A stretch of 64,000 bases of DNA. Origin: Allacma fusca (taxonomy: Eukaryota > Arthropoda > Collembola > Symphypleona > Sminthuridae). Numbering within the stretch: the first letter of the stretch is position 1; each line of letters begins with the position of its first letter. Of the stretch, positions 1 to 12,466 are shown piece after piece. The stretch covers positions 5,189,001-5,253,000 of the forward strand of contig OX359245.1 in NCBI GenBank assembly GCA_947179485.1. Reading direction: 5' to 3'. The translations under genes and the position numbers were made by a program. The notes under the pieces were generated by a model. It had not been told where the DNA came from. It did no database searches and saw only the letters and a list, made by a program, of their open reading frames with translations.

Positions 1-269
1 AGTATTTTGTCACTAAAATTACAAAAAGAGTGTTTGACACACGTACATGATACTTCATTAGCCACAATGAATATACATAATTTACAAATTGGAGTTCCGA
101 TGAGTTAGATGGCTAGTTATTTTGTGTTAATGGTAGTTGATTAGGAGCAGGCGGATATTTGCAACAAGATAATAATGAGTTACATATACACAGAGCCACT
201 GAGATGAGAAAATTAGTGGAAAAGGCCGAATAAATCAAGAAGTGAAAAATGGAGTCGCCAAGTCCCAAG

Positions 270-1648
270 CAGAGCTCCGCACGGGTTCGAGTACCTATTT
301 GAGTTTCAAGTACGAGTACAAGTACGGGTCGAGTACGGAGTCACAACAAATTATGTACTCGTGCTCTCGGGTCAAGTAACTCTATGCGTACTTGTATTTG
401 AGTAATTTTGAAACGAGTATCGTAACAAGTACGAGTTCTCAAAAAGTACTCGAAGCAAGATACGAGTACAAGTACAAGTATTGAATTTGAAATTACTTGG
501 TACTCGTACTTGAAATGCAAAAATTACTCGAGTAGTTCCACCTAATCATGCGAAGAAAAGTCATCCCTTAAATCCTGTATCATTGGCTGTTATTTTGATG
601 TGAGCCGAGAGCCGCCTTGTACAACACATCTACATTTGGAATGTTATACTTCAATGAAACTACTGAAAATACAATGAAGGCGTTGTATGGTATATAGAAC
701 TAACCGCAACAGTATTGAAACTTTAGTTCACAATCAGTTTACAAGGGCTGACTTCATTCACTTGTTTCTGAACGGTACCAAAACATGGACTCTACCGACT
801 CGTTTTCCCGAACCGTTGATATATCACGGGATACGGGAAATTTTATTCAAGATAACTTTAAATTTACTCATTTACCTGAGGTCGTTCCAAAAATTAAAGC
901 AATGCCGACTTTTTAGAATATTCAGTGTTTGAAGTACACACAAATAAAAGTAGTACTTATAAAGCTAGTTGATGGCGGGTTGCGAAAATGTACAGCAAAC
1001 ACTGGAAACAAGGTTTAAGAAATTCTCTGCAATAACGTATTAATGGTCATAGTTTAAATATTACGGATAAGAAAGATTTTAATATCAACTTTTTTAATAT
1101 CACACCTGGAAGATCTGAAACTATGTCAGTATCGTCTAGTTGTTGCAAAATTTTCATGGGTAAAACTCAATTAGAGTTAACTATCATCATTAGCTTAAGC
1201 AAAGAATCGACTACATCGGTGATGTTAGACGATGAATTATTTGAAAATTAATCAGCAAAACAAATCCTTTTGCTCGATGAAGATACGCATACTCTATAAA
1301 GGCTAGCAATAAAAGCAAAAACAGCGAATAATTTTATTCTGCTGAATTAATGGCGGCTAACTTATGTAAACTAAAATTTACAAAAGTAATTGAAAAAGTA
1401 ATTGAACCTCTAGTACGGTCCAAGTACGAGTACAAGTACGGGTCGGTCCGGTTTTTAAAAAAATACTTGAAAATTCGGTCCGAGTACGAGTATGCATACA
1501 TTGTATTTTTACCCGCACTCAGAGTACCGATTTTGTACTCGTACTTGAACGAGCAAGTCTGGATCTGACTCTGCTTTTACCCGAAAATTCAAGTACGGTT
1601 CCGCTTCAAGTTCGGCATCAAAAATTACTTGACCCGTGCGGAGGTCTG
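270..1648. mobile_element. hAT-like non-autonomous element, GTACGAGT-word family
   Basis: The ends are inverted repeats: CAGAGCTCCGCACGGGT on the left, and the right end reads CAGACCTCCGCACGGGT on the other strand. They are flanked by the direct 8-bp repeat GTCCCAAG (262-269 and 1649-1656). The two subterminal zones (about 285-545 and 1415-1625) are packed with variants of CAAGTACGAGTACAAGTACGG, while the centre is ordinary AT-rich sequence. A piece at about 757-850 matches the left end of the element at 16144-16603, so an older insertion seems nested here. Small open frames inside show no recognisable domain and I do not call them genes. TIR plus 8-bp target duplication points to the hAT superfamily; no transposase is encoded. 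Confidence 0.8.
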
Positions 1649-1657
1649 GTCCCAAGC

Positions 1658-2470
1658 AAAAACTGTGTTAATTATCTCTTTGTACAAAAATGCATGTACA
1701 TATAGGCCGAGTGCCATAATGCACTTCGCCCATCAGCCCATAAACATTCAAAAGGGGAAAAGATTTGGCTTCCCTACTTTTTAGTAATGTGTTCCCGATT
1801 TTTCAAAATTAGTTCCATACTTGTAGCACAAAACTATGCAGTGGTCAAGAAAGTAATGCAAAAACTTTGCTTTGATATTTTGCTTACAGGGTTGCTGCTT
1901 CTGTTTTATAGGATTCTTTTGAAATAATTTAAATTTAGAAAACGCTTGATTTCTTCATCCGTACATATCATCTGCAAAATTTCCACATTTATTAGGGACC
2001 TGTTTGGTAATTGAAAGTCCTTGCAATTTTACAAATGCAGCAGAGGGTATTTTACTTTTTAAAAGGACACCGCACAATCCTTCCGAGAAAATGCCTTCTG
2101 TTCGATTTTAACAAAAACATTACTGCAGGGTGCGCCTTGATGCGTAGATCATTTTTGATAATTGCCCAAATAAAATCTGACTACGGTATTCGGAGATATC
2201 AACGGTCAAAGTTAGCAAAAATTGAGGGGGGTGCTCATGGGGTACCAAAAAATTCAAACAGTAAAAATCAGCAATATGACTTCAAAAAAGGCAAGAATTA
2301 AAATTAAATAACGCGGGAAAAAAATTCAGCGAGATATGACCTCAAAATTCCAAGATGCTGACCTCAAGAGGTCAAAGAGCGTCGATACCGATTTCATAAT
2401 TTAAACGGTGATGAAACTGGCCCAGATTAGAACTAGGGCTTTGACTAGACACATATTAAACGTGTACCGA
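1658..2470. other. Intergenic stretch, nothing recognised
   Basis: AT-rich sequence between an element and a tandem duplication. The one longer open frame (2011-2301) has no recognisable domain and no splice or promoter context. Confidence 0.4.
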
Positions 2471-2766
2471 GTTTGGTTCCAGTTTGTGACACGATGACTC
2501 AGCTGTGACCCCCGAGGTCAATATCTTACCCATACCGGATTTGGTACCCAAAAATCATTCGAATTACCCGCAAATAGGCTAGAACTTTTCGTTTAAGCCC
2601 AGATGAGTTGCCTGTCAAGTTTGGTTCCAGTTGGTGACACGATGACCCAGCTGTGACCTCCGAGGTCAATATCTTACCCATACCGGATTTGGTACCTAAA
2701 AACCATTCGAATTACCCGCAAATAGACTAGAACTTTTCATTTAAGACCAGATCAGTTGCTTGTTAC
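2471..2766. repeat. Tandem duplication, 148-bp unit x2
   Basis: Two adjacent copies begin at 2471 and 2619 with GTTTGGTTCCAGTT and stay collinear through CGAGGTCAATATCTTACCC and CATTCGAATTACCCGC. They differ by scattered substitutions. No coding function seen. Confidence 0.85.
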
Positions 2767-3680
2767 ATTAAAATTTTGGGGTGAATCAGAATTTGCGTAA
2801 TTGACCCCCTGTTGAATTTAATACATGAATATGCAAGCAAGGTGGTTTCTGATTCCACTTTGTCAGCAATATTTTTTCTTCAAATATTACCACTGTGTTT
2901 TCGGTGAGGTGAAAATACACTTGGTGGAAGTTACGTTATTTCTCATTCTTAGCACCTGCTTTCATTCAATTATTACCAACCATGTTCTCGGTGGGGTTAA
3001 AATATACTTAGTGGAACCACCGGGAATAGGTAAAGATTAATACCGCAAATATTCCTGTTCCAGTGACTAAGCTTGTTTTGTAGGTAGAAACTCGAAGGAT
3101 TGGAGGCAACTATCTCAGGAATTGCTGATTGTGTAGGTGGTAAAGTTACACGATTTCCTGCATTACAGCACCAACTGTATTCGAGGTTCAACAAATGACA
3201 ACGTAATGTATCAGGTATTTTTCCTGGTATAAGAAAATGAAGTTTGTGTAGTGTGAACTAGAATTTATTCACACCAGGTGCATATTCGAGGACCTCCACC
3301 AGGAAGGGTAGTGCGTCCCAAATAGTTTTATTTTGAATTTTAGTTGCAATTTGAAAAGTACCACTAGAAATGGTTTTAGCAAAAATCAGTACTTTTAAAT
3401 ATAGAAAGTAATGTAGGAAATGTATCGTAGATTTCATAATGATCAATTGCATTGTTAAGGAAGAAATTGTAACTAAAATTTATATTTCCCTAAACATATC
3501 TACGTGGCCCAACGCCCAGCGGACAATTTCATGATTTAATCCTTCGAAACGAAAAACGTATAACTTAATCACACTAAACGTACTGGAATTTCACGCAGGC
3601 TTTCTAGCGATAATTTTCAACTACAAGAGGGAGCCTCAAGTATTTACAACTTGAAGTTTTCCCATACAGTCATGAAAGTC
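2767..3680. other. Intergenic stretch, nothing recognised
   Basis: No coding, RNA or repeat structure I can support. Short frames on both strands lack domains. Confidence 0.4.
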
Positions 3681-3783
3681 TAGTAATGTCCTGTGCTTTA
3701 GCAAGATGTGTGATTCCTAGTCTAGTCAAGTCCAGACTTTCCTAGTCAAGTCTGGCTAGACTAGGTCAGCAGTGACACCACTG
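3681..3783. mobile_element. Possible tiny hAT-like element, CTAGTCAAGTCC word
   Basis: About 100 bp with the word CTAGTCAAGTCCAGACTT repeated in both orientations. The ends are roughly inverted (TAGTAATGTCCTG on the left, CAGTGGTGTCACTG read from the right) and the flanks are similar but not identical (TGAAAGTC and GAAAGCTC). It sits just upstream of the first F-box gene. Degenerate, so low confidence. Confidence 0.35.
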
Positions 3784-3904
3784 GAAAGCTCTAAGCAAGG
3801 GCTTTCCATTTATATATGTGCCTAATCAGTCTGATCCCACTCCGGCAGGAGAAAAGGTTCCATTGTTAGAGCCGAAGTTCCTGGACGTCTCATATAAATT
3901 CAAG

Positions 3905-5576
3905 ATGGATCGGAATAAGAATATCAAGCGGAGCCACGCAAGTTTGAGCCAATTTGTGAAATCTGAAAATTCGAATCAAGAAAGTAAAAGATCAAAAAAC
4001 AATTTAAGTTGTGAACTGGAAATCAATGAAACTGTAGTTGCTGGAACCGCTTTCGACAACCATCTGGTAAGAAACTAATTAATTACGAAGTTAAATTTTT
4101 GCATTATATAACTGTGTGTGTTTGGATAGACACCGTCGAAATTTCGAAATTGTTTTTTTCTTGCTGGTGTAATGTGTGCCCAAGTATCTAATGGACCTTA
4201 TTCAATATCATGCGTTAATTGTGTGCATTCAAGGGATTCCTGCTGGAACATAAGTGGAAAATTAACGGTAGCATTATTGACAAAATAATTTATAATTTTT
4301 GTAGATTCTGAAGGAGATTTTTGCGTATTTGAACCCTGGAGATTTAAGGATCTGTTGTGAAGTCAGCAAAACCTGGCGAACCATCGCTGACCCAATGGTT
4401 TTTGAGTATCAGATCATTTGGTCTCGATGGCGTTTGCCATTGGTGGAAGTCAAGACAACGAAGGGGTACATGGTTCCGGAAATTCAAAAGAGGTCCTCAA
4501 CAATCGATATCGAAATGGAGTTTCTACAAAATCTAAAACGCCCAGCTTTCATTGTAATGGTGCTTAATTTTTCAAATACTCGGAGCACCAACGAGAGCAG
4601 AGACGGCGAGAGCAGAGACGGCCGTGCTTTTATAACTAGGTTCGGATCGTTGGCTTACAAACTTTTCCTGTGTGATCATTCTAAGAGCCGGGTATTTCGA
4701 ACAGATATATGTTTCAGCATTATTTGTAAGGATTATCCTAACGTTGAAGAAATGACATGTTTCGGGAATAACATCACTGAGTTCATTCTGCGTGACGCAA
4801 ACGTCCCCCTTCTTCGTGTACAAAGATTTTATTTCGAACCCTGTTGTTCTATTTATGAAATTGGTGATCCCGCATCCAGGTTACTGAGACTAATGCCCAA
4901 CGTCGAGGAAATTCATCGTGTTCCAATGACAATGGTGAAGGAGTTTCAAGACTTGGGAAAATTAGATGTTCTGCGATCCGTGACCTTTTACAGGCAGAAC
5001 TACGGAAAAGTTCTATCTGATTGTGCGGGCATGAAAATATTGGTTAAAGCGAAGTTGAGGTTCCGTTCCTTGTTTATTGGAAGAGCGTCCAACGAGTACT
5101 TGGACTTGAGTTTCATTCGGGACAACAAGGAGTCCTTCGAAGATCTCCTGGAGCTTGGAAAGGATTCTATTGAACATTTTATACTGCGACCCTTACCACC
5201 GGAGGCATTAATTGTCTTCCCGAATGAAATGCCTGCTGTAAAGCACATCGGTCTCTGGGGAATTAATAATAAAGGATTATACTTTGAACCGGGGGAAGAC
5301 CTGTCCAAGAGATTTCCAAATGTCAACACGATCTCCTTTCACCATTTCAATAAACGTACTTGGCCATTATCTGAACAATGGTGGTTACCCGGTGGAATGT
5401 TCCATTCCGAGAATTTTCGGTGGAAAATCAAATGCTTGAAATTCTGTGATGATTCAGAGTTTAGTGACTATAGGAGACTCCTGGATAAATTTGTGTCTGT
5501 AAGGGAGATCGTAGTCGAAGTAGACGATGACATTAAACGCAAATTGACTGCGGATGGAGTAATTTTTCCATTGTAA
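3905..5576 (+). CDS. F-box protein with LRR-like C-terminal region (intact copy)
   Basis: Two exons, 3905-4066 and 4305-5576, joined at CATCTG|GTAAGA and TTTGTAG|ATTCTG, give about 477 residues. The intron splits the F-box just before ILKEIFAYLNPGDLRICCEV, which has the family pattern (IL..IF.YL...DL..CC.V...W). Known role of the fold: binding SKP1 in an SCF ubiquitin ligase. The roughly 380-residue tail has recurring leucine-rich segments and an L-P-N-V-E-E type repeat, probably a degenerate LRR used for substrate choice (inference). The N terminus is basic and polar, with no signal peptide. I chose the ATG at 3905 because the paralogue on the other strand aligns there (YKFKMD.NKN); an in-frame ATG at 3818 would add 29 residues. 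A polyadenylation signal AATAAA lies at 5785-5790. Substrate unknown. Confidence 0.8.
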
Positions 5577-7498
5577 TTCTCTAGATTTCGACATTGATTG
5601 TATTGCTGCTAATTGTATGGTTTTGATTAATTAAATAAGTTCAGTTCTACCATAATGATTAGGTTTTTATTTTTTGTTTTATAATGTTGTATATCTTGGA
5701 TCTCAGATGTATTCATCTTTCGTGTACTTAATTATTTGAAGTTCTTTTAACTTTTCATTCACTTTTGTTACCTCACGTAATGTCAATAAAACTAATTTGA
5801 AAAATCATGAGTACTTTGCTACAAAATACAAGAATCCAATATTAATTATATGAACAAAATATTTCTCCACGGACAAGTGCCAGAGCAAGGGAAATCGATG
5901 TTGTGTAACACATACAGTCTAATTTTGTTTCAAAATAGGTTCTTAAAGAATATTTTTTCTACTTTACACTCTTTTCCAAAGTACCTCAAAGTGGAACTTC
6001 ATTTTTGACCTAAAGCATGAATAAGAATCGAAAAATTATTTTTACTTAACTTAATTTTCAAATGACTATCTTGAAATTTTAGCAACTTCTGGTAATTACA
6101 AGAAATCCAACTTTTTGAATTTTTCAAAATTTGTTCGTCAAATATAGGGATTTTGTCACGACGCATTTTATAAATTTGGTAGATCACGATTTTCTAAAAA
6201 TATTTTAGAATACTAGATGCACGCATCTATTTCAATGAGAATTCGATCCATTCTACGATTCTACCAATATTAGCAGAATCAAGAATTACGATAGTAAGGT
6301 TACCATAAATACGATGCAAGATTTAAGGAAAACATATTGTCTCAAAATATATTTTTGTGAAACAATTTGCTTCGTATTTTGGACTCAGGTGACCCCAATT
6401 TTCAACACGGACGGACGCTATCAGATTCTAATGAATTCCCGTAATATTTCCTACAAAAACTCAGCGTCTTAAAATATGGTTGATCATATCTGTATATTAC
6501 ATCTTGCATGAGAAAGTAGCAGCATTGGAAATCCCATAGTAACGTGTATTCCTCACTAAGGTTCCTAAAACCTAATTTTTCCCACGCTTGCTTTACATCC
6601 TTATGGCGTACATAGACACCCACAATTCTCAGCGTTGAATTTCATTGATTTTGGCTATCCAATGGACTTGCACGAGGAATGATTAGGATTTGAAACTAAC
6701 CTATATGATATGCATTAATTCGATATCTAATAGTACGAGTAATAATATATCAAATATCAATGTACAAACTTTGAGTCACTTTTTTGGTATCAAGTTTTCA
6801 CACTGGCTAATGCAGCGTTGGGAAGATTTGTGAGAAGCATGGGAAAGATTTGTTGCATAAGTACTGGGAAACTGAAATACTATTTTCATTATTCGGACAA
6901 GAGAGATAAACAACGACCCTTTGTTTAGAGTGTAATGTTTTGCTTGAGAAGAGATTCTCAATGTCAAGAGAATTGTGAGCATTCCTTGAACAATTGGAGT
7001 AAGATCGGGAGAAATTATGACTCGTAAGCGAAATTGAAAATTATGGAGGAATTTTGAACCATTTATTTCATCATTGAAAGTTGGTGGTTGTCAAATTTTT
7101 TAAAACACTAAACTTACAGCACATTTCATGGGAATACAGTCGATGCTATAATCATCACTCAAGGAAAAAATTAGGGTCGCAGGGGTAAAATACGTAAATC
7201 CAAAATACAGCCAAAATAAATTGGTAGTATAGACAATATTTGATATTGTACTGCGACAGATTTAGAGCCCCTTCGATCCTGATTTTCAACATACTGCATT
7301 CTCATGAATCCCCATGAAATTTATTAATTGCTCACTGTCTTCCCATATCATTACTAACGTCATGTCTTGTGTGTAAAACTTAGCAGCAACAGAAACTACA
7401 TACTTGAGTGTGTCTTCTCCTATTTCCTCATGTGGTAATTCTCCTACCCTTACTTCCCATGTTCATTGTTCATGTGGGTCAAGCTTACAATCTCATAT
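5577..7498. other. 3' flank of F-box gene, then nothing recognised
   Basis: It contains the AATAAA at 5785-5790. The rest is AT-rich with short frames (for example 6402-6623 and 6776-6982 on the - strand) that show no domain, intron logic or repeat support. Confidence 0.4.
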
Positions 7499-7920
7499 GG
7501 GAGCGTTCACAAATGACGTCATCCAAAATACTGGATTTTAGGCACCCAGTCACACACTTGTCATCAGACGTCATCATGTGATGAAACGACGCACCCACCC
7601 CATGTAATGACGTCATCATCACCAGGGTTGCACAATTGAAAATGCACTGGGTTTTATGCCTGCCTACCTAAAAATGCCCTGAAAATGTCTTAATTTGAAA
7701 ATGCCTGGCATTTTGGGCATTTTCGGCAAGTAAGCAAGTCGAAGCAGGTTGAATCAAACTACCAAAACTGTTAACGGTTAAGCAAAAAAATCGTTGGTAA
7801 CATTCGTCGGTTGATGACATCATCATTCGGTCAAATCCACCCTACCACTGCGTCATCAACATCACCATCTCCCGTTAGCACCCACCCACTAATTTGATGA
7901 CGTCATTTGTGAACGCTCCC
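7499..7920. mobile_element. MITE with 25-bp perfect TIRs carrying TGACGTCA
   Basis: The left end 7499-7523 and right end 7896-7920 are perfect inverted copies, starting GGGAGCGTTCACAAATGACG. The flanking direct repeat is at most TAT. The TGACGTCA palindrome occurs in each TIR and again inside. Around 7623-7735 there is a second pattern, a CAGGGTTGCAC start followed by a repeated AAAATGCC / GGCATTTT word, perhaps a truncated word element nested here. No transposase, so the superfamily is unassigned. Confidence 0.85.
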
Positions 7921-8238
7921 TATATGCTTTTCAGATAGCCAGTTGGAAAGGCACGTAAAATGTCCTATAAATGAGAGTATAAAGAATTATGCACTTAAAA
8001 TTTAAATGAACTAAAATCACTTTAAGGTAGTTTATTTCTTTTCCTGATTTGGACGAATGTACAGATATACCTGTCAATTTTACATTTCATATAGGCCCGT
8101 GCTGAGTGCCTCAGCCTGAGTGGAGTACTTAGACACTGGTTGAAACCAAGTTAACTTGAACAATTCAAGATAATAATTATTTTGACGCTTATCGGTAGTA
8201 GACTACTCCCCAAATGGTAAAGTATGAGTTAGCATGTA
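7921..8238. other. Spacer, nothing recognised
   Basis: AT-rich spacer between two elements with no supported feature. Confidence 0.4.
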
Positions 8239-8509
8239 CAGTAAAACCTGTATATAGTGGTTTTCCTAGGGACGCCAAAATTTGTCCACTATAGACAGGG
8301 ACCACTATATAAGTATATAGTGGTCAGGGGTCACTATATAAATACATACACATATACGTATACCAGCACGAACCAACCAAAGTTTTACTTTTACACGGTA
8401 TTGAAAATCAGTTATTCTACTTTTTTTAAATAATCACTAATTTTACTATTAATAACAAATTACTTAGATACAATGGACATAATAAATAAGCATTTGATTT
8501 AGTACAGAT

Positions 8510-9424
8510 CAAAGGTGTCCAAATGACTCAGCCTACCCTATATCCTTCCTATATTTAATATTGGGACCGAGCCTACATATATGCCTACATTTAAACTGCC
8601 GAATAGATCAGCCTATCCTATATCCTTCCTATATGGGGAATACCAGGCCTACATAAAAGCCTACATTTTATTGAAAAATAAGCTCAATGTATTTTACACT
8701 CTTCCTACATGTTATATACTTTTCGTTAGCGACAGGTTACTTGAGGGCATTCTGTGGTTTTCTAATTAAAACCCCTGCCTCAAGTCAACGGGATTGGAAT
8801 AAAATAGTTTGAGTTTATCTACCTTGGACAAAGTTTCTAAGATCAAAACCGTTTGTCGATCTCGGCTTGGTTTGTGCTGGAAAACGTGCCGAAGTTTTAT
8901 AACTCTGTTGAAAAGGGATGCTGCACTTGAGATTTCACAAATTAAATACCACAAGAAACATTTTCCAATGTGAGCAAAACAACTCAATTGCGACAACGGA
9001 AAGGTATTAGCTGACTGACAACATATCTCGTAGGAAATCCTGTTTGAAATTCGAATTTTGTTCAAACGTAAATATTCACAACTTTTCTACTTTATCGAAT
9101 ATTTCGAACTTAATTTCGGTGAGGTTTCAGCGAATATCAAGGCGAAATGGAACAAAATTTTCACTCTTGGTACATACCAGAAAATATTATTCTTTAATTT
9201 TTATATTACCCGTTCCATATGCCATTAATTGAAAATTATGTGCTTCAGTAGCTTATACATATATGCATGTAATTTCACGACGGCTGACCCTACCTATTTT
9301 GTAGGCTAGGGTTCAAGTGTATATTTTTGCACCCTATTTTGCCTATAAGCATATTCAGTAAAATCCTTGCACCCTATAAATAGCCTACAAATAGGCCTAT
9401 ATGTAGGATAGGCGGACACCTTTG
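8510..9424. mobile_element. hAT-like element, CAAAGGTGTCC family (copy 1)
   Basis: TIR CAAAGGTGTCC at the left and GGACACCTTTG at the right, with an exact 8-bp duplication GTACAGAT on both sides (8502-8509, 9425-9432). Subterminal zones repeat GCCTACCCTATATCC and related GCCTACA words. Internal frames at 8766-9065 (-) and 8581-8769 (+) have no recognisable domain. A second copy is at 12467-13430. Confidence 0.88.
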
Positions 9425-9581
9425 GTACAGATACATACAATAAAAAACCTCTGAAAATAAAAACGTAGTCCAAATGCCTGTAATTGAGTTAAATTCAAGC
9501 AGCCGTGTTATTGGTTCGGGTTCGCGCGAGTTGTAATCCTTCGTTCTGACTGGGTGACCACTATATACAGGTACTTCAAGC

Positions 9582-10010
9582 TAATGTTAGGGAAATCCCG
9601 AGTAGCTCACAGGACGGACTGACAAAAACATCAGTCCGGACGGATTGGGAGTGGGATTGGGATTGACTATTTGAATGTACAGAGGGATTGAGACGGAGTG
9701 GGATTGACGCAAATATGTAGAAAACTGAGTGGGATTGATGATCAGAAATTATACCACATTAACTTAATTAATTTAGTTAATTTAATTTAATTAAATTATA
9801 TAGAGGCGCTTTTTAAAATTGGCGCGGTATGTACGTATGCGCGCGCAGCGCGTGAGATTGAGTGGGATTGACTATCAGGAGTGTGTGTGTGCATCAGAGG
9901 GATTGGGAGTTTTCTCTATGGTACATAGAGTGATTGGGACGGAGTGTGAAATGAGGTATCGAGATTGGATAGGGATTGGGATTGTAAGAAGAGGGATTTC
10001 CCTAACATTA
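9582..10010. mobile_element. hAT-like element, GGGATTGGGA-word family
   Basis: Perfect 18-bp TIR TAATGTTAGGGAAATCCC at both ends. The direct repeat CTTCAAGC (9574-9581 and 10011-10018) is an 8-bp duplication; one shift of the boundary would allow 10 bp. The interior is dominated by GGGATTGGGAGTGGGATTG. It lies inside the Tigger-like element. The frame 9819-10043 is a by-product of the word repeats. Confidence 0.88.
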
Positions 10011-10540
10011 CTTCAAGCTGCATTTTTAACTGAAGGGGTATGATTATTAGTCCACTATGAGCAGGTTTCCACTATATAGAAAACCACTATATAAAGGGAG
10101 TTTCCTATGTTAAAGGATAGGAGGTGGGACCGGGATGTAAAATGTATCCACTATAAGCAGGAATCCACTATATGAACGGCCACTATATACAGGTTTTACT
10201 GCACTATACTCAAGTAAAAAAAACTTGTGTGATGGCTTTGGCTATGACAGCATGGCATTGCCTCTGTCAAATTGATTACTGCATTTACCTAGACTAGAGA
10301 CCAGTATAGCTTGTGGGTTGCTTACTAATAATTGCTTTTAAATGACAAAATAAAACAATGCTTCACAATGAATTTATTAACTAGGTAATAACGAGGCTTG
10401 TAAAAAACCGGAAACTTATTGGTTCTAAGGAAACAATAACCATTTAAATAAAACAATCTATAAAATACTACCTACTACAAACCATAGTAACGTATACATA
10501 TATTAAGTAATTTCAGACTCAGAAGTCAAAAGCAACCCAG

Positions 10541-12296
10541 TCACAATACTTTCAATGAAAAAAGTATTCCGTCAGCAAAATAATCATCTCTATAGCAATC
10601 TGCGGTTTCGAACTCGATCTCCTTTACTGAAGGAAATTTATTTCGCAGTTTCCACGCGACAATACGATCCAATATCTCGTCTGATTTTAAAAATTTGATT
10701 TTGTGACGAAAATTATCAGAACAGAATATTCCGACTGGTAACCACCAGCTTTCAGATACAGGCCAAGTAAGTGCCGTCAAATTGTGGAAAGAAATGGTGT
10801 CGACATTTGGAAACGTCTTGGACAAGTCTTTCCCGTGTTCAAAGTAGTGGTATCCGCCGTCAGAAATTACCCAGAGAGCGATGTGCTTTACAGCAGGCAT
10901 TTCATTCGGGAAAACAATTAATGCCTTCGGTTTTAAGGGTCGGATTACAAAATACTCAATGGTATCCTTCCCTAACTCCAGGAGAGCTCCGAACGCCTTC
11001 CTATTCTTCTGAATGAATTGTAGGTCCATTTGGTCTTGACATTTTCCCCAATAAACAAGGTATGGAACTTCAATTCGGCTTGAACCAGCATTTGCATTCC
11101 CCGTGTCTCTTTCAATACATGACTATGTCTGTAAAACACCACTGACCGTAAAATATGTAGCTTTTTCAAGCGTTGAAATTCCTTAATCATTGTAAATGGG
11201 ACACCGTAAATTTCCTTGACGTTCGGTACAAGTTCCAGAAGCCTTGAAGCTGTGACACTATTGTAATTAATTACGTAACTACGTTGGTCCGGTTGGAAAT
11301 ACAATTTTTGCACATGGAGCAGCGAGGAGTTTTTCCGGAAGTTACGGACAGTATTGACATCGAAATGATTGGAATACAGCATCACCTCACTGTCTGCGGT
11401 ATACTGCCCGATAAATCGCAGGTCTTCCACGTTCGGAAAATCCTTACAAAAATTCATTGGAGGTTCTTCTGTGTCACAAAATCCCACCAGAGGATGATCT
11501 GCCAAGTTAAGTCTGTAAACCATCGACCCGAACCTAGTTACAAATGCACGAAAATCTACATTCTTGTATGAACAAACTGGGTTTCTCAAATCGAGCATTA
11601 TGAAACTTGAGCGTTTTAGATTTTGTAAAAACTCCGTTTCGGCTTCGATGGATGACCATCTCGTATGAATTTCCGGATCGATGTACCCCTTCGTTATCTT
11701 GACTTCCACTCTTGGGCCAGATAATACCACACGAAGGATGTGATACTCAAAAACCATCGGGTCAGCAACGGCTCGCCAAGTCTGATTCACTTCACAACAG
11801 CTCTTCAAATCCGGAAGGCTCAAATATCCAAAAATCTCCTTCAGAATCTAAAACAAACAATTATTTCAAGTATAAATCTTTTAACACCCATACCTTTACA
11901 TAATTTAGATGTATACTCTCATTACAGCGGGAAATTCGAATTTAAAAAATTACGCTGACACATGGTTTTGAATACCATCATAGGAGTAAGTATTAGATAT
12001 GTGGACACAGGACACACTAAAAGATATTTAATTGTAATAACCTCCTGCCATTCCCCATGAAATATTAAAATGCAATAATTATCATTCATTTGTTTTAATT
12101 CCGATTCTTTTTTTCTTACCACAAGATTGTCCATAGCAGATCCAGCAATTATTATTTTAATTAAACTTCCCAGCCTCGAACTTTTTTGCCAAGACTTGCT
12201 TCTTGATCTTTTATTTTCGTGTTCCAAATTTGTCTTAGATTTACTGAAATGATTTGAACATGACTGTCTACGTTGCCAATTCTTATTGGAGTCCAT
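10541..12296 (-). pseudogene. F-box/LRR-like family member, one-base frameshift
   Basis: Paralogue of the gene at 3905-5576, reading leftward. Exon 1 is 12296-12120 (starting MDSNKN), exon 2 is 11847-10541, with the same intron position inside the F-box (GTAAGA donor, TTTTAG acceptor). The F-box reads ILKEIFGYLSLPDLKSCCEV. The frame breaks at 11029-11031: the first frame ends KTKW and the correct frame resumes MDLQFIQKNR. Compared with the intact paralogue, exactly one base is missing in an A run on the coding strand. Everything after it stays aligned to the stop at 10541, and a - strand AATAAA lies at 10378-10373. A CATAAATTC / ATACAGTGTG pair about 35 bp apart upstream (near 12408 and 12370) may be its promoter. 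It is a young pseudogene, or an intact gene hit by a sequence error. Confidence 0.75.
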
Positions 12297-12466
12297 TTTG
12301 AATTTATACTCCAAGGTCCAGGGACTTCGGTCGGATTCTGAACAGTGACCTGATTCTCAGAATCACACTGTATGGTGAAAAATTCCACGAACCAAAATGA
12401 ATTTATGGGAATAGGAACAAAAATGAGCTGCAGCCTTCGTCCCTTAAACATGAAATGAAGACGGCC

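Larger units (their letters stand above)
8239..10201. mobile_element. Tigger/pogo-like non-autonomous element hosting two insertions
   Basis: Ends are inverted: CAGTAAAACCTGTATATAG at 8239, and the complement ending in GGTTTTACTG at 10201. Subterminal zones repeat TATATAGTGG / CCACTATA. The left flank is TA, the right flank CA, so the expected TA duplication is imperfect. The TIR start CAGTNAAACCT is typical of the Tigger/pogo branch of Tc1/mariner (established knowledge). No transposase remains. Two hAT-like elements are inserted inside it (8510-9424 and 9582-10010). Confidence 0.75.

Noticed and set aside
687-1568. Two small + strand frames as genes
   Set aside because: They fall inside a TIR-bounded element, one within its word repeats, and have no domain.
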